Part shown: piece after piece, positions 22,250 through 34,869 of the stretch
How the letters are laid out: each line of letters opens with the position of its first letter
Numbering within the stretch: position 1 is the first letter of the stretch
Assembly (NCBI GenBank): GCA_002914845.1
Contig: JXTC01000165.1
Span: 432,696 to 496,695 of the forward strand
Direction: 5' to 3'
DNA from: Trema orientale
Lineage: Eukaryota > Streptophyta > Magnoliopsida > Rosales > Cannabaceae
DNA: 64,000 nucleotides
Translations under genes and position numbers: made by a program
Notes under the pieces: model-generated
What the model was told of the DNA's origin: nothing
The model's database searches: none
Seen by the model: the letters and a program-made list of their open reading frames with translations, nothing else

Positions 22250-23480
22250 ATTTGTGTTATAATAGGTGTTTGAAAGGTTATGTTGATTATTTCGGTTAAA
22301 TAGGCAAAGCGAACAAGGTAAGTAATTTTTGATTTTTTCTAGTAGTTTTCCTTCTTCATAAATTAAATATTTTATTGTTCCTAATAAACTCATATTAATC
22401 AAATGTTTTCTTTAATAATATGATTTTAAGTAAAAAATATATTGTGGCAATAAGATTGTTTATTAAAAGAAAACTATTTTATTGAAACAGAAAAATAATA
22501 TGATTTTGTCTATAATTGTTTCATATCAAATTATGGATCAAGTATATGAAATTATTATTGAACGTGATTATGTGAAAATTATTTTGGAATGATTACAATA
22601 TTATAATAAGATGAAAGTGAAATTGTTTATGAGTCATTATTGTAAATAAGTGTTTTGAAACTCTCTTCAGTGACTATACAATGTGGACTCATTCCACATA
22701 GGTTATATATGGACAGTACGTACTGAATATTGACCTAAAGGTTCAATGTAGTAGATTCGGATCCGGCTACATAGATTAATTGTGACAGATTTGGACCGAC
22801 TACAGGAGTTAGTTATGGCAGATTCAGACTTAGTCACAGGGGTTAAGTGTGGCCATAGTCACCAAAAACTACAGAGAAGTATAATTGAAATTGTTATTAA
22901 CTAAATGAGATTCGAAAAGATAGATTTGGAAATTTATCACTTGTTTTTGTTAAATTGTTTAGCAAAAAGCTTAATTCGATTATTTTCAAAGATACTGAAC
23001 TTTGAAACTAGATTTATTCTGAAAAATATTTGTTAATGATTTCGGTTTATATATACTTGATCTTCCTAGTTAAGCTTATTGGTTACTTACTAGACTGTCG
23101 AGCTCACCCTTTAATTCTTCCGTCTCAGGTTTTAATTATCATCAGTTAAGAGGTTGACTAAGAGATAACTTATTTAGTAGTAGTTTGGTGCATGAGAATT
23201 GGTGATTGGAAGTAAGAAAGTCATTCATCATGATTATTGACAAAATGTGAGGACTCGGAAGGCGGATTATCATGAATTTATTAGATTACAGTTTCTATTG
23301 TATACTATTTATTTCGAATATTTGGAGACTTAGAGAAATTATTGGGTTGCATATAATTTATCAATATTTATTGAAGTTTAATTGTTCTTTATTTCTGTAG
23401 ATTATGAATAGATGCCTTATATGTTTATAAGGCTTTATTTTATAGATATACATCGCATGTTCTCGGGACTAAGGCGTGAT
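22250..23480 (+). mobile_element. Second Tekay/Del-like gypsy LTR remnant
   Basis: It resembles the 16320-18522 remnant in layout: a GGCAAAGCGAACAAGGTAAG stretch near 22302, short tandem repeats at 22751-22850, and GTCGAGCTCACCCTTT...CCGTCTCAGG near 23098-23130, the counterpart of the CTCACCCC...CTCAGG stretch in the first remnant. No coding sequence is present and neither end is certain. Confidence 0.45.
22751..22850. repeat. Three tandem units of about 33 bp
   Basis: Units at 22751-22783, 22784-22816 and 22817-22850 follow the pattern CAGATT-GGACC/GACTACAGGAGTTAGT with changes. They lie inside the gypsy LTR remnant. Confidence 0.7.
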
Positions 23481-23489
23481 TAGCAAAAT

Positions 23490-23760
23490 ATGGGATGAGA
23501 ATGAGTTTATAAGGGGATTTGGCTACTTCACTCAATAGGTTGATATTGTGAGATGGAACCTCAACTCTTTATGATCTCATGCCATAGTAATAACATCCCC
23601 TAATTAATGGTCCAACAAAAAATTTCAATCCGTTGACATTTTGAGATGAAACCCCTAACGCCTTATGAAGAACCCATGCCACAACAATATCATTCCTTAA
23701 TTAATGGTGCAACAAAACATTTGTCATACAAAGACAAAGCCATAAGAACAGTAGTTTCTG
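23490..23760 (+). repeat. Interspersed repeat with two tandem units of about 93 bp
   Basis: A diverged relative of the repeat at 18523-18700 (TTTATAAGGGGATTTGGCTAC for the TATA region). Two tandem copies start at 23540 and 23633, each running from TTGA(T/C)ATT(G/T)TGAGATG to TTAATGGT(C/G)CAACAAAA. Confidence 0.65.
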
Positions 23761-23804
23761 AAATGACTTGTGATAAAAACATCAAATTATTTGGTTGAAT
23801 TAAT

Positions 23805-24030
23805 GGAGATGTCCATGCTGATAAACTATAAATTATAATTGTTATCAGGGGAAAACAGGGGAGGGTTTAGAGGATATGAAATGAACATTTTGTTTTTGTT
23901 TACTGTTATTTTCAGGCGAGTTCAGGACCTTGATAATGCTACAATATTTGATGCTAACTTAAGGGATTTAATCTTTGACACAAACAAAAGTCGCATTAAT
24001 CAAACAGCATCCCTTAACGTTGTAATGAAC
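23805..24030 (-). pseudogene. Fragment of another receptor kinase copy (intron only)
   Basis: The segment (GTCCATGCTGATAAAC, GGGGAGGGTTTAGAGGATATG, GCTAACTTAAGGGATTTAA, CAAACAGCATCCCTT) matches the intron of pseudogene A at about 4350-4535 and in part pseudogene C near 35245-35280. The same sequence is not seen in the corresponding intron of the intact kinase gene. It therefore marks a further lost copy just downstream of that gene. Confidence 0.6.
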
Positions 24031-24286
24031 GGCAGATTTGATCATCAAAAGTTTTACCAGTCGAGTAATATTGGAGATTAAAAAGCCCGATAATTGGCAA
24101 GCACATATAATAATTGGACATTTGTATTGCATGGACTATCATAGACAGATTAACAGCCCAGTAGAAATAAGAAGGCAAATGTATGGATAGAAGGTACAGA
24201 ATGTATTGGGAAAGCAATACTAAATGTTCAAGTCCAAGACACCAATATTTTATTTATTTATTTATTTTGGTGGCTAGCCTAGGTTA

Positions 24287-27200
24287 TTACCTAGCCTGGG
24301 GAGACATATCTTGCGAAATCATATTCTGGGATATCATTTCATCTGAATCTTTAGAAATTTCAGCATCTTCATGGCCTACCTTTGGAGTTAAATTTGTTGT
24401 CAAACACTCCTTCAATTCCATGGCCACAAGGCTCATGTTTGGCCTTTTGGTGGAACTTGTTGAGACACAAGCCATTGCTATTTCGATAACTTTCCAGACG
24501 GTGTTAATATCAAAATTACCTCCTTCCAACTTCGGATCAAGAATACTTCTAACATCCCCTTTAGCAAGCATGGAAGTAACCCACTGAATTATGTGATTAT
24601 TCCCTTCGGTTTTCACTAACGCAGGTCGAGCTGTGACTATCTCCAATAAAACGACTCCAAAACTATAAACGTCACTTTTCTCATTCAGCCAGTTTGATAC
24701 ATAGTACCTGTAAACAAAATATGCAAATTAATTTATGTTACGTTTCGATGAGTTCTTCTGCAGGTTTATTCTTTTTTTTTTCTTTTGAATTTTTTATAAT
24801 ATTTTATCTTTTTTATGCCTTTTTTATCTGGATTTGTTTAGCTTGTGCCTCTTATTAGATGGCTTGTACTTGATAAAAAAGTATAGAATATTAGTACTTA
24901 CTCAGGGTCAAGATACCCTGGAGTGCCAGCAATGCTTGTTGATATACCATTATCGGTAGTGCCGGTTACACTCTCAAGGGGGAAGATCTTGGATAAACCA
25001 AAATCACCTAACTTGGCTTGGAACTTTTCGTTCAATAGTATGTTTGTTGACTTAACGTCTCGATGAACTATGGGTGGTTTACAGCCATTGTGCAGATACT
25101 CCAATCCTACAACATGTTTATCAATAAAAATATACACAGTAGCATTAAAACAAAGCATGATCGAAGTTTTTTGGAAAAGAATGGCTAGGCCAATTAGCAT
25201 CTTATTATTAGCAGTATAACCTTGTGCTGCGTCTATTGCTATTCGAAGTCTGTCTTCCCAAGCCAAGATGTTTTGATTGCTACCTACATTCATCAACCAA
25301 TGCATGGTATAATAAATTGAGCATCCTTTCTATCTTGTTTTATGTAGAAACAGAAGATCTTTTAGCTTTCAGAACTCTTAGGGCTTGTTTGGATTCACTT
25401 CTAGTTTTTTTGTTTAAATAAATTGAAAATAGAAGTAAAAATTTTATTTTGATTTTCAATTTTGAAAAACAAAAAACATGCTTGGCAAACTTTATTTCAC
25501 TACTTGTTTTCAAAAACAAAAAAGTGCAAATAACGAGTGAGAAAGTCCGACAGACTTGTATTTGTATATGTATATACGTATACACGCATTTGTATACAAA
25601 TATTTGTATGTTCCTTTGTTTTTAAAATTTTTTTAAAAAAATAAAGGTATTAGAAATTTTTTGTTACCACTTTTTTTGAAATTTTTTGTAATAATTTTTA
25701 AAAACAGAAAATAAAAAAAATTTCTATTTTTTTGTTTAAGAAAACAAAAAACAGAAAACGAAAGTGAATCCAAACAAGTCCTTAATTAATAGCCTGTATA
25801 TAACGGCACAATGCGCAGACTTACAAACTGCATTTGAACTCAGATGAACAAACCTGAAAGATGTGACCGTAAGTTTCCCATAGCCATGTACTCGTAGATA
25901 AGTCCAATGTTGGACTCATCATTGCAATATCCAACGAGGGTAGTCAAGTTTTTGTGATGAACTCTCAGAAGTAGTTTGAGCTGTAATTTATTGCGGTCAC
26001 AAGTAACATCCTCTGAGTTTTCACTATTGTATTATGTCGATGTATGCATGTAATGTTCTCAAATTGTATTGTACAGTAAGTTAGAGAAGTATTTAACATA
26101 CCTCTGCATGAAATTGTCGATGCCCTTGAACAGATAATGCAGAAAGCATCTTAACCGCTACGTTTTTGCCATCTAAGTAGCCATGGTAGACCTTTCCAAA
26201 TCCGCCTTCTCCAAGTACCCTCTCAAAGTTGTTGGTTATAATCTGGATCTCAGAATATGTAAATTGCTGTTTTTTAGTGACAAATATTCCATCAACCTCA
26301 TTTGATTCCTCGTTCACGACATCAGCTGTGAAGACAAAAATTTGACTTAAAGATCCGGATGAGCAGAAATCCAAGTAGTAAAAGTAAAACGAAGAAAATT
26401 AGCAATATGTAATCTAAAACTGCGTTCAAAAGTCACGACTTCTTATTGTAAAGTTCGAAGGTATACATCAAAGCATAGCTGCATCAAATGTACTTCTCAA
26501 TGAATTTCCTTTGAAAGTTTTTATAACAGATGACTTGACAAAGTATTATATCTTGAACCAAGGGAAAGAGGGCATCGTCAAAAATAAAAAATAAAAAAAA
26601 AATGAGAAGATATCTATATACAACCACAATTCTAACCTTTAGAATCCGAAGCTTTTTGTTGTCTTCTCCTTTTAAGGCTCCAAAGTACAACCACTGTAGT
26701 TAAGAAGACGAAAAGCACTCCAGCAAGTGATGCTACCACCGGAACAACAAAATGTTTCTTCTTTCCACATGATTCGGAAGAACAAGAAGTAGTAGTACTC
26801 GGATTCGTATCAATGCTGTTGCAAGGAATTAGTTAATTTCATCAACCGCAAGTACTCAATCCTCTGTCACAACAAATCAAATGGTGCCGCATCATACTGG
26901 TTTATATATATTATATTATTGATATATGGAGATGTTAACTCCATGGTTGGCCCTTCCTCTCCATTTTAGGAAACTACCTTAGTTGACATTTTGCCTGGAG
27001 ATTCTGATCAGTTATTCCCAACAATGGGTGCTCCTTCTTCAAAGCACTAGTTACTCCCTATATCCGATATTGTTCATAGTGTTTCTTTTGGAGTCAAAAC
27101 AAGGAAAGGAGGAGTACTCCAAATTTTGGTATACGAATAAACTGAAAAATCTAATATCGTTGAATCACCATGAAAAGCGTCTACTCATATCAGCATATAT

Positions 27201-30055
27201 ACTTTTTATGCAAATCAGAGATTAATACTATAATCGTATTCCCGGCTTTCGAAAAATATTAGTAAATCATGTATTTTATGTATGATGTCATGCAATAGAA
27301 TATCGAATTAAAGAAGAAAAAGAATCTTATTCTCTTGATATACGGTAGATGAAGATTCATTGTTGAAAAAAATAATCGAAATCAGCTTTTCGATGGTTCC
27401 GAGAGGCACAATATCAAGAAAATTAGAAGGGAACAGATCATCTGCAGGAAAATTGATCAAAAATGGAATAATGGAGTACTAATAGTAGCTACAAAGCGAA
27501 AGTTAACAGGGTTTGCTGTGTTAAATCTATATAAATTAGTAGCACAATGTGGCGTCATTTGATTTGCTGGACAGACTTTAGGACGGACATATCTGACAGA
27601 GGATTCGAGTCCCAATGGCGAATAGGGAAATTTCAAAGAACAGGATGTTCTGTTTTTGTGAGATCCCTATTCTGCAGCTGGAGCTTGAAAAAACACACTA
27701 TCTAAAATAGGCAGCACTATCTTGGGTCACCAGAGCCAAGACTTAGTTTTAGGAGAACAAAGGCACTAGTATGAAAAAATTAAGATGGAAGTTCTTATGA
27801 GATATGATATCATCTGTATTTTAAAGCTTAGCAAACCTTAGTGATAAACCCTTCTTTGTTCTTTCAGAGAGTGCATCTGGAATTGGACCTGTGAAGTTGT
27901 TTCCCTGTAGTTTTCTGTACAGAGACAGAGCAAATATGGTCAGTGATTCATCATTTAGTTAAATAATGATATAACTACAACATCTGGCATAACTCACAGA
28001 ATTTTCAATGAAGAGAGTTGAGCTAAAAATTCAGGAATTGTCCCATTTAGGTTGTTGTTTGATAAATCCCTGAAATTAAGGAGTAAATTTAAATGAATTA
28101 AGCAAGTCAAAAGTTGGTACTAATAAAATACGGCTAACTATGTTAATTGGGATCTAAGATGACATTAGTGTGGTTGAGAGGTGATGGAGATGCTTACAAA
28201 TGTTCCAACATTTCCAGATTGCCAATGGAAGGAACAAGTTCCCCCTTTAGTCCACCTGATGACAAATTCCTGATTTCATGCGCAAATAATATTTTATTAA
28301 GCAAGAGTTGGAATGAGAGGGTTGATATAACTTAGTAGCGTATGGTGTACCTAATGATAATGAATGTTTCTAAACCGTCAGATTTCTATCAAAATCTGAT
28401 ACAGTCTATCTGAAACTCTCATTACCGGTAGGTGTTTCCTACTACCAAGCTTAGTATGCTTTTAAAATTGAAAGACATACAAGGAAACAATTCTAGGGGG
28501 ATCATTGGCATTATAACTGCAATCAAGACCATCCCACATGTAAGCTTTAGGGGCACAAGGATCTCCCTGCCAACTAATTCTCTTTAATTCGTACGCCGAC
28601 TTGATATTCGAGATAGCTTCCACTAACATTGACATAAGTAAGATAACAGATTAATAACGGATTAATATGTAGAAGATGAGGAATTTCTTTGTCGAGTTGC
28701 ATACCATCTTTTTGATTTGTTTCTTGGCGGAAGAGCTCTTTTGGCACATACATGTCCCAAGCGTTTATAAGGGGCGGTCTAGTCGAAGTGTTGGTACTGT
28801 TAAACCAAATGTCAATAGTTCCTTCATTGTCTGTTTTAATGGCTTTTCGGCTACTCAGGGTGGTAGTTTTTAAGTAGGAGGGAGCACATGTTTCGGACCA
28901 TAAATCCCCATTGATGTAGATTTTGAACTCTCTAGATTCGTTTTTCTGGAGAATTTCGAGCTCCGCGAAGTACATGTAAAATAAATAGCTGGAGTTGCTA
29001 TTTAAGTTCTCCCGACGTAGATTAAGGGAACTAGTACCTCTGTTTTGTGTGTATGCAGTGCTCATGACAGTGGACGGTATTTGGTAGTCGTTGATCTCTA
29101 TGTTCTGTTCATTACTAAGGGAAGTACTTAGAAATGGTTTCCAAACATCATCCACGAGGGGTGACCACAAGCGATCAAATTCATCGTCATGGTACCTATA
29201 ATATTCACGGGAAAAAAAAAAAAAAAAAAAAAGAACCCCGTCAAAAGGAAATTAACCAATTAATATATAGTACCATAAAAACATGAACTAGGGAGAGGAA
29301 ATTAATAACCTCATTACTTGACCGGTTGCTGAAGAAAAATCAGAGTGCTCATATAGTAGTATTGATGATCCGGTTTCATCATGTACGTAAATGTGACTAT
29401 CCACAGGCCTCAACTCTAACACCGATATGAATGGAGTTCCCTGGCCTTTGTTTACAAGACAAACATGTACCTGATCTAATGAAGGGATGTGTATGATCTC
29501 CTTGGTTGTTATGGTCGTTGCGTTCTCAATTTCCACCGTATCCCAAAGATCAGCTCCGAGATACAAATCGAAACTAGGGACTGCTTCCTTATCATCATAG
29601 TTTCCATACATGAACCTTGCTCGAATCAAATACTTGGGACCTTCCTCTTTCGAAGGATTCAGAGTGTAACAGCTTCTGTTCCCTTGAGGGAAGCTTCGGA
29701 CATTTCGAAACTGTCGTTCAATATTTTGCGCTTCGTATGACGGTGATATTACCCTGTTTTCACCCGCTTCAGTGAAGTTTGTGTCTGAAACGTAAAAGAG
29801 GCCGGAAATTTCATCCGTGTAGCTTGAGAGGTCCGATACGCCACAGTCTACACTAATGAAACCTGAAAGATTTAGAGGATTTAGACATAACATCATCTCT
29901 ATACTTAATTTGCTAAGAGAAGAAAAAAAAATTGCAGTTTAAGTTAAGTTAGAGATTATTAAACCTTTTTGTAAGTGCGCTTGAACTAGAACTGGGAAAA
30001 TAACCAAGGCACATATCAATAATATTGCAACGAGAAAATGCTTAGAAAGGACCAT
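24287..30055 (-). CDS. LRR-I (malectin-like/LRR) receptor-like Ser/Thr kinase, 13 exons, 905 aa
   Basis: Exons: 30055-29965, 29862-29310, 29195-28705, 28622-28481, 28269-28198, 28069-27998, 27914-27837, 26815-26637, 26325-26102, 25980-25854, 25283-25221, 25106-24902, 24707-24287. GT-AG borders throughout; 2718 nt, open. Order: hydrophobic signal peptide (residues 1-25), malectin-like domain from GFISVDCG (about 31-365), WQGDPCAP motif, three LRRs including two exact 72-nt exons (about 425-499), membrane helix (about 521-543), then kinase with GEGGFG (598), VAVK Lys618, HRDVKSTN (Asp714), DFG (732) and GTPGYLDPE. All catalytic residues of an RD kinase are present. The family (LRR-I, including IOS1- and FRK1-like proteins) acts at the plasma membrane in defence and symbiosis signalling; the ligand is unknown. 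Length is near the usual 880-900. Broken relatives flank it on both sides. Confidence 0.95.
25381..25781. mobile_element. Tourist-like (PIF/Harbinger) MITE in kinase gene intron (401 bp)
   Basis: Inverted ends GGGCTTGTTTGGATTCACTT and, on the right, the reverse complement of GGACTTGTTTGGATTCACTT. TTA is duplicated at 25378-25380 and 25782-25784, the PIF/Harbinger target size. It sits in the intron between exons 10 and 11 of the receptor kinase and carries no transposase. Confidence 0.8.
26816..27836 (-). other. Long intron 7 of receptor kinase gene
   Basis: About 1 kb between the last LRR exon and the membrane exon. I see no gene in it; a weak open frame at 26983-27225 on the other strand has no domain. 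Confidence 0.6.
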
Positions 30056-31131
30056 TTCTATACTCTATCGTACTATTGCAATCGTAGATATTCTTGCTAA
30101 TTTCATATAGACAATAATTTATTGTAATTGGATATACACTTGATTATAGTTGAAATTCTTAATTAGAGCGTACTAATCCTTCATATCATAATATGATATA
30201 AGAGGGTTTTAATTATATGTATATATATATTATCAAATGATAGGAGAATTACTAGATTGAAAATATATCCAATTTTCATAATAAAATTCAGCGTCTAATT
30301 ATTCTAGTACTTGAGCTGACTGTTCTTTTCATATTTTGTATTCGGTATTTTCCTTCGGCTGTGAGAGTAGACTAACTGGCATGATTGAGATGGTTCTTTG
30401 TTTAGCCAGCATTGGTTAAGTTCAAAAGGATATTCTTATCTTTTTAAGGTTCACTGACTTTTGCATCGAAATGATTCTTTCGTTTGAAGCCGCCGCCATG
30501 ATCATTGGTTAAGCCCAAGAGGAGCATGACCATTTTAGCTGTATTAGCAGTGACAACCAACTTAAATCCATATTGAAATTAATGTCGTATCCACCGGTAT
30601 CACATAGCCAGTTGGGCAACTTGGCGACATTGACCTGCTCGGCCGTTGCTCGGAGACCGAGTCATATTGCGAGAGGTAGTGGACCCTTAGAGGGGATTAT
30701 TTCTTCCCTATTCCTTTATTAATGTGGGCTCGATATTCTTTTTTCTTTCTCAGTGTCCCACAAATCTGGGGCTCAAATCTTATATTTATTATATATGTAA
30801 TTTTACTACACATTTTCCAAATAACGTAGGTATCATGTAATTTATGTATGTATGTTTATATACTATAATTATTTGGTCTCCACAATTCACCAAACAGATT
30901 ATAATACTAACATAATTCAAACTAATCTAGTACAATATAATAGTCGAATCCAATCACACTGATCAATTGGGGCACAAAAAAAGTTATTTGTCAATCGAAC
31001 AATGATAAAGCAATGATAGAACAACAAAATTTTGCACTAAATAGTTACACCACGTGATATGTATTTTAATTACTTATATTTTAGTATGAGACCACCAAAA
31101 ATAATATCAATGTAAAAGTACAAAGTTCTAA
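30056..31131 (-). promoter_or_regulatory. Upstream region of receptor kinase gene
   Basis: About 1.1 kb of AT-rich sequence 5' of the start codon with no gene. A W-box core TTGACC lies at 30630-30635 (plus strand); WRKY control is common for LRR-I kinases but one core is weak evidence. No TATA box could be assigned confidently. Confidence 0.4.
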
Positions 31132-32139
31132 TATAAAATTTTAGGGTTTGTCTAACATAAGAGACCACTTTTTCACTCATTAAATGAGAGAATTAATTTT
31201 GGCCTTTGGATGGGTATTCGATGGACAAGATCTGAAGTAGTGGGCCCAGATTGTATATACCGTGCTATAGATGCATGTGTCTGCCACCACTCTTCTCTAA
31301 TTAACCGCATTAGTCCTTTCTCTCTCCTCCTCTCCCTCTCTTAGTTCGAACCAGCCCCTTAAGCAATCCCTAGCGCTGCCACCACCCTTGAACTCTGACC
31401 ACCCACTGCCACCTGACCTTCGGCCAGCCCAGCATCCCTCCGGCGCCTCTCCAGACCGACCAGTCGCTGTGAAATGCCGGCTGCTGTCCCTCTCTCTGAC
31501 TTTTTCCCTATAAGGAATATTGTGTTGGGCTTTGTTTTGTATTTTTGGACCTCTTGAATACTTATTTGTGATTCTAATTTGCGTTTTGTGTTATGATTTA
31601 ACTGAATCTAAAATCAAATCGCCTACTCAAAAAGCATAAAATTAGTGAAGTTCATTAATCTGGGTTAAAAAAAAAAAAGCCAAGGGAGAAGATGAGAATG
31701 TGGATCTGGGGGCGAATTCAAGGGAAAACCAGATCGGAGGGCACACACCGCGTATTTGTGTTGCCGGAGAACTAGATCGATGTGCTTCGATCAAGACTGC
31801 CACTCTGCTGTAAACCGAAACAGCTCAAACCTTTTACAGGTCGGCGGTAATGGCTTCAACCACAGTCATCGAAAGAGAAAAACTTTTTTATTCTTTTTTT
31901 TAATTTTAGTTTAAACAATTTCTATATTCTTTTTTTATATGGCTGATTTCATGGATAGAATAATGGTTGCCTTTTTATTTTAATTTTTTTTAAACTTTAA
32001 TATAGTGTGTGCTTTATCACTTGCAACTATATTTGTGTGGACCACGAAATCATTTTCAACTAATCATATTTTACTATTTAGTCTCTCATTATGAGAGAAA
32101 ATAAAAGGTGCCTAGGTTAGATTTTTCCAAAATTTTAAT
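31132..32139. mobile_element. Mutator-like inverted-repeat element with GC/CT-rich core
   Basis: Arms of about 57 bp (31132-31190 and 32083-32139) are inverted: both carry AAAATTTT, TCTAAC and CTCAT(T)AATGAGAG in the same order from the outside. The core (31310-31870) is unlike its surroundings: CT-rich leader-like sequence then GC-rich text with CCACC and CCGGC words, resembling a plant 5' UTR and first exon. This suggests a Pack-MULE, but the captured gene is not recognisable and no target duplication is clear. Confidence 0.5.
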
Positions 32140-33020
32140 ATCCCAACCTTTACTCTTTTGTCAATCCTATCACCCATCGAAGTCACCTACTGATAGGTGA
32201 ATACCATAGTCAATTGGGTGGCCACATCACGGGAACGGTGCCCTGTACAGGGTCAGGTGTTATCACGGCACCCCAACACCAACCTAGTGATCATTGGTCT
32301 CAGTCACCTACGACACCTAGTACTCCTAGGAGTATATTATATACATATATATTGATATTTTAAAGTTGTAAAGACAAATTCCAATTTCTGCAAACTAACT
32401 CCAAAAACATGATTTCTGGAAAAAAAAAAAAAAAAAAAAAAATTTACAGTTGTTGCTTTCTACCTGAGGCCCAAGGCCTCTGTTTGGGTATAGTACAAAC
32501 CTTAGTGTATGGAAAAATTTAGACCAATACCGCTTCTTTTTTCTTCTTTTGAGTGGAACCAATACCACTACTTAGACCAACCAACACATATTTATAGTAA
32601 TCATGTTTTTTCTCTAATTTATACCACTTTTTCTTTTCAAAAAATATATTTTGTTCGTCAGTTGTCCCATGCAAACAGTTTTAAAAGGGAGAAATCTGTT
32701 GCTAAAAGTAGTAATTAATATATTATGTTCTTTAAAAAATTATAGCTAACTTTGAATAATATTTCTACTTTGATTAATATTTCTTTAGATAATTGGTATT
32801 TGGCAACTTTTAATCCTCATATATTCCTACCGATTCCGAACATTAGAGCATTTTCTGCTGGCTCTTTACGTACGATCGATCGAAATCATTCATTTTAGGC
32901 TAAACTTACAGTGAATTGCAAATCGGTTAATGTAATAGATACGTAATCAGATGAAATATATAAATATATATATATAATATACATATCTCTATATGATTCC
33001 AATCTAATAGGTTTTTTTTT
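32140..33020. other. Unassigned intergenic sequence
   Basis: Includes a GC-richer segment at 32160-32340, an A homopolymer near 32420-32440 and AT-rich sequence. The open frame at 32509-32718 has no domain. I see no gene. Confidence 0.4.
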
Positions 33021-34382
33021 TGTATAATAATATTTTTATACTTGTAGTTTGATTTTTTTTTAGATTTTAACTCTTTATTTTGGATATTATCAACATTTAC
33101 CCTCTAACTTCTAAAAAGTAACAAATACATATTCTTTATAAATCAGATACTAATTTTGACTCGTGAGATTATCCAAATACCCTCAAATTAAACATTAATA
33201 GAAATATCAAATCCTAAAAATTCTAAAGAATACGATTAAAAAAAAATACAGATTTTCCAATCTCTCCTCGCCTTCTCCACCGTTGTCCCTCCCTCTTCTT
33301 CGTCCTTTCTTTCTTAGTCCCTCCCTCTTCTTCGTCCTCTCTTTTTTCCTTCCTCCTTTGAATTTGTGAGAAGATCTAAGCTTGTAGAAAGGCTTTGGAG
33401 GACCAGAAGATAATCCTTGTTGCGTTGAGGTCAAAAGCCTCATGGGGAAGTTAGGGAGATATATTTTCTTGGTTTTCTTTTTCTTTTAATATCTTGAATT
33501 TCGGTAGAGATTTGGGTTTTGATTTCTGATTCTTATTTTTTTTTTTTTAATTACTGATTTGAAGCGTTAGACGTGTATTCGTTTTTTTTTTTTTTCCTGG
33601 GTGATATAAATTTCAAATGGATCTTATTAAAAAAAATATATATATTTTTTATACAGGTTTCTATTGGATTCCAATTGATGAAAATAAATGTGAGTTCTTG
33701 ATTTGGGATGATTATACGAAATAGTTTTGTTCTAATAAGGGAAAGATTGTTTAGATTTGGGGATAAAAAAATACAGCACCTTTTACAGCTTTAGCCAACT
33801 GCCTCTGTATTTTTTTTTTCTTTTCTTCTATGTCTTTTTGGTGTTTAGTTCTACAAATACTGTTACGGTAAAGTATTCTTCTTTCGTCTCTTTTTTTTTT
33901 TTTAAATGACAATACCCAGTTACATTAAATCATACTCTAGTCTTTTTTTTTCCCCCCTGAAAAAAACTATTCTCATTCGAAGCCATAAAATCAGTAGCAT
34001 AAGTTTTGTTGTAATTTGGAGATAGAATGAGAGGGTTTCTACTTAAATGCACAAATTTTGTTTTTCATATATTTATATTGTCATTATCTTTTAATTTTGT
34101 TGTTTTTTTTTTATTTGAATGTTCAAATTATTGTGCTTTTTATTTTTGTTGATTTTTTGGAGTTTCAAATTATTTTTTTGTATTCTTTTAATTTGTATAT
34201 TTAACTTTTCAAAGCGTATTTTCAGAATTATAAAGTCTTTAGAGTTAAAATTGGTGTTTTATTGAAGAATGGTATAAATATGTTATAATTTTGAAACTAA
34301 AAGGATAATGTTGATAATATTCAAAATAGAGGATTAAGTTCTACAAAAAGTTAAAATGCATGGTATATAAATGTTATTATCC
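33021..34382. mobile_element. Mutator-like inverted-repeat element (about 1.36 kb)
   Basis: Arms of roughly 83 bp at 33021-33103 and 34299-34382 are inverted; both contain ATTTTG(G/A)ATATTATCAACAT in the same order from the outside. The core starts with a CT-rich tract (CTCCTCGCCTTCTCCACCG, 33260-33360) followed by leader-like sequence. It may hold a captured 5' gene end. The minus-strand open frame at 33207-33443 is the complement of the CT-rich tract and is not convincing. No transposase is seen. Confidence 0.55.
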
Positions 34383-34869
34383 TTTTCTTAAACTATTTAT
34401 AATTATTTTTTTTAACCGTTGTATCATCATCTAACGATAATCTAATAATGTACATGAAAAGATATATATCATTAATGTTATTTCTCTTTTTTATTTTTTA
34501 CTATAAAAAAACATACATGATAAATTTTAACTAGTAAAAAAAATACCTACTCAATTAGTGCCATATATGTATATATGTCTAGCATATTAAGTGATACACC
34601 TAGAAATAAACTAAAATATTTTTTTTTTAATTTAAATGGGCCCTCGTAAAATTAATTGTGGCCATAGAGACACAGACCGTAATAACTTCTTTGTTTATTT
34701 TCTTTTTCCTTTTTCTGGACGAGGGTCAGGTTGTCAAACCATAAAAAATCAACCATGGATGCCATCGTTATATAATAAATATTATACCACCAAGTGACAT
34801 AAACAGATCGTACGTAACAGCCAGTTTATTAAAATGGAAAAAGAAAATAAAAGGAAAAGATAAAGAGAA
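34383..34869. other. Unassigned intergenic sequence
   Basis: AT-rich; no gene or repeat recognised. Confidence 0.4.

Noticed and set aside
24183-24587. 134-codon plus-strand frame
   Set aside because: Antisense shadow of the last exon of the receptor kinase.
28574-28704. Extension of the receptor exon 3 frame past 28705
   Set aside because: The conserved reading continues only if an intron is spliced from 28705 to 28622; the read-through loses homology to the family.
33207-33443. Lys/Arg/Glu-rich minus-strand frame
   Set aside because: Complement of a CT-rich leader-like tract; low-complexity composition and no domain.
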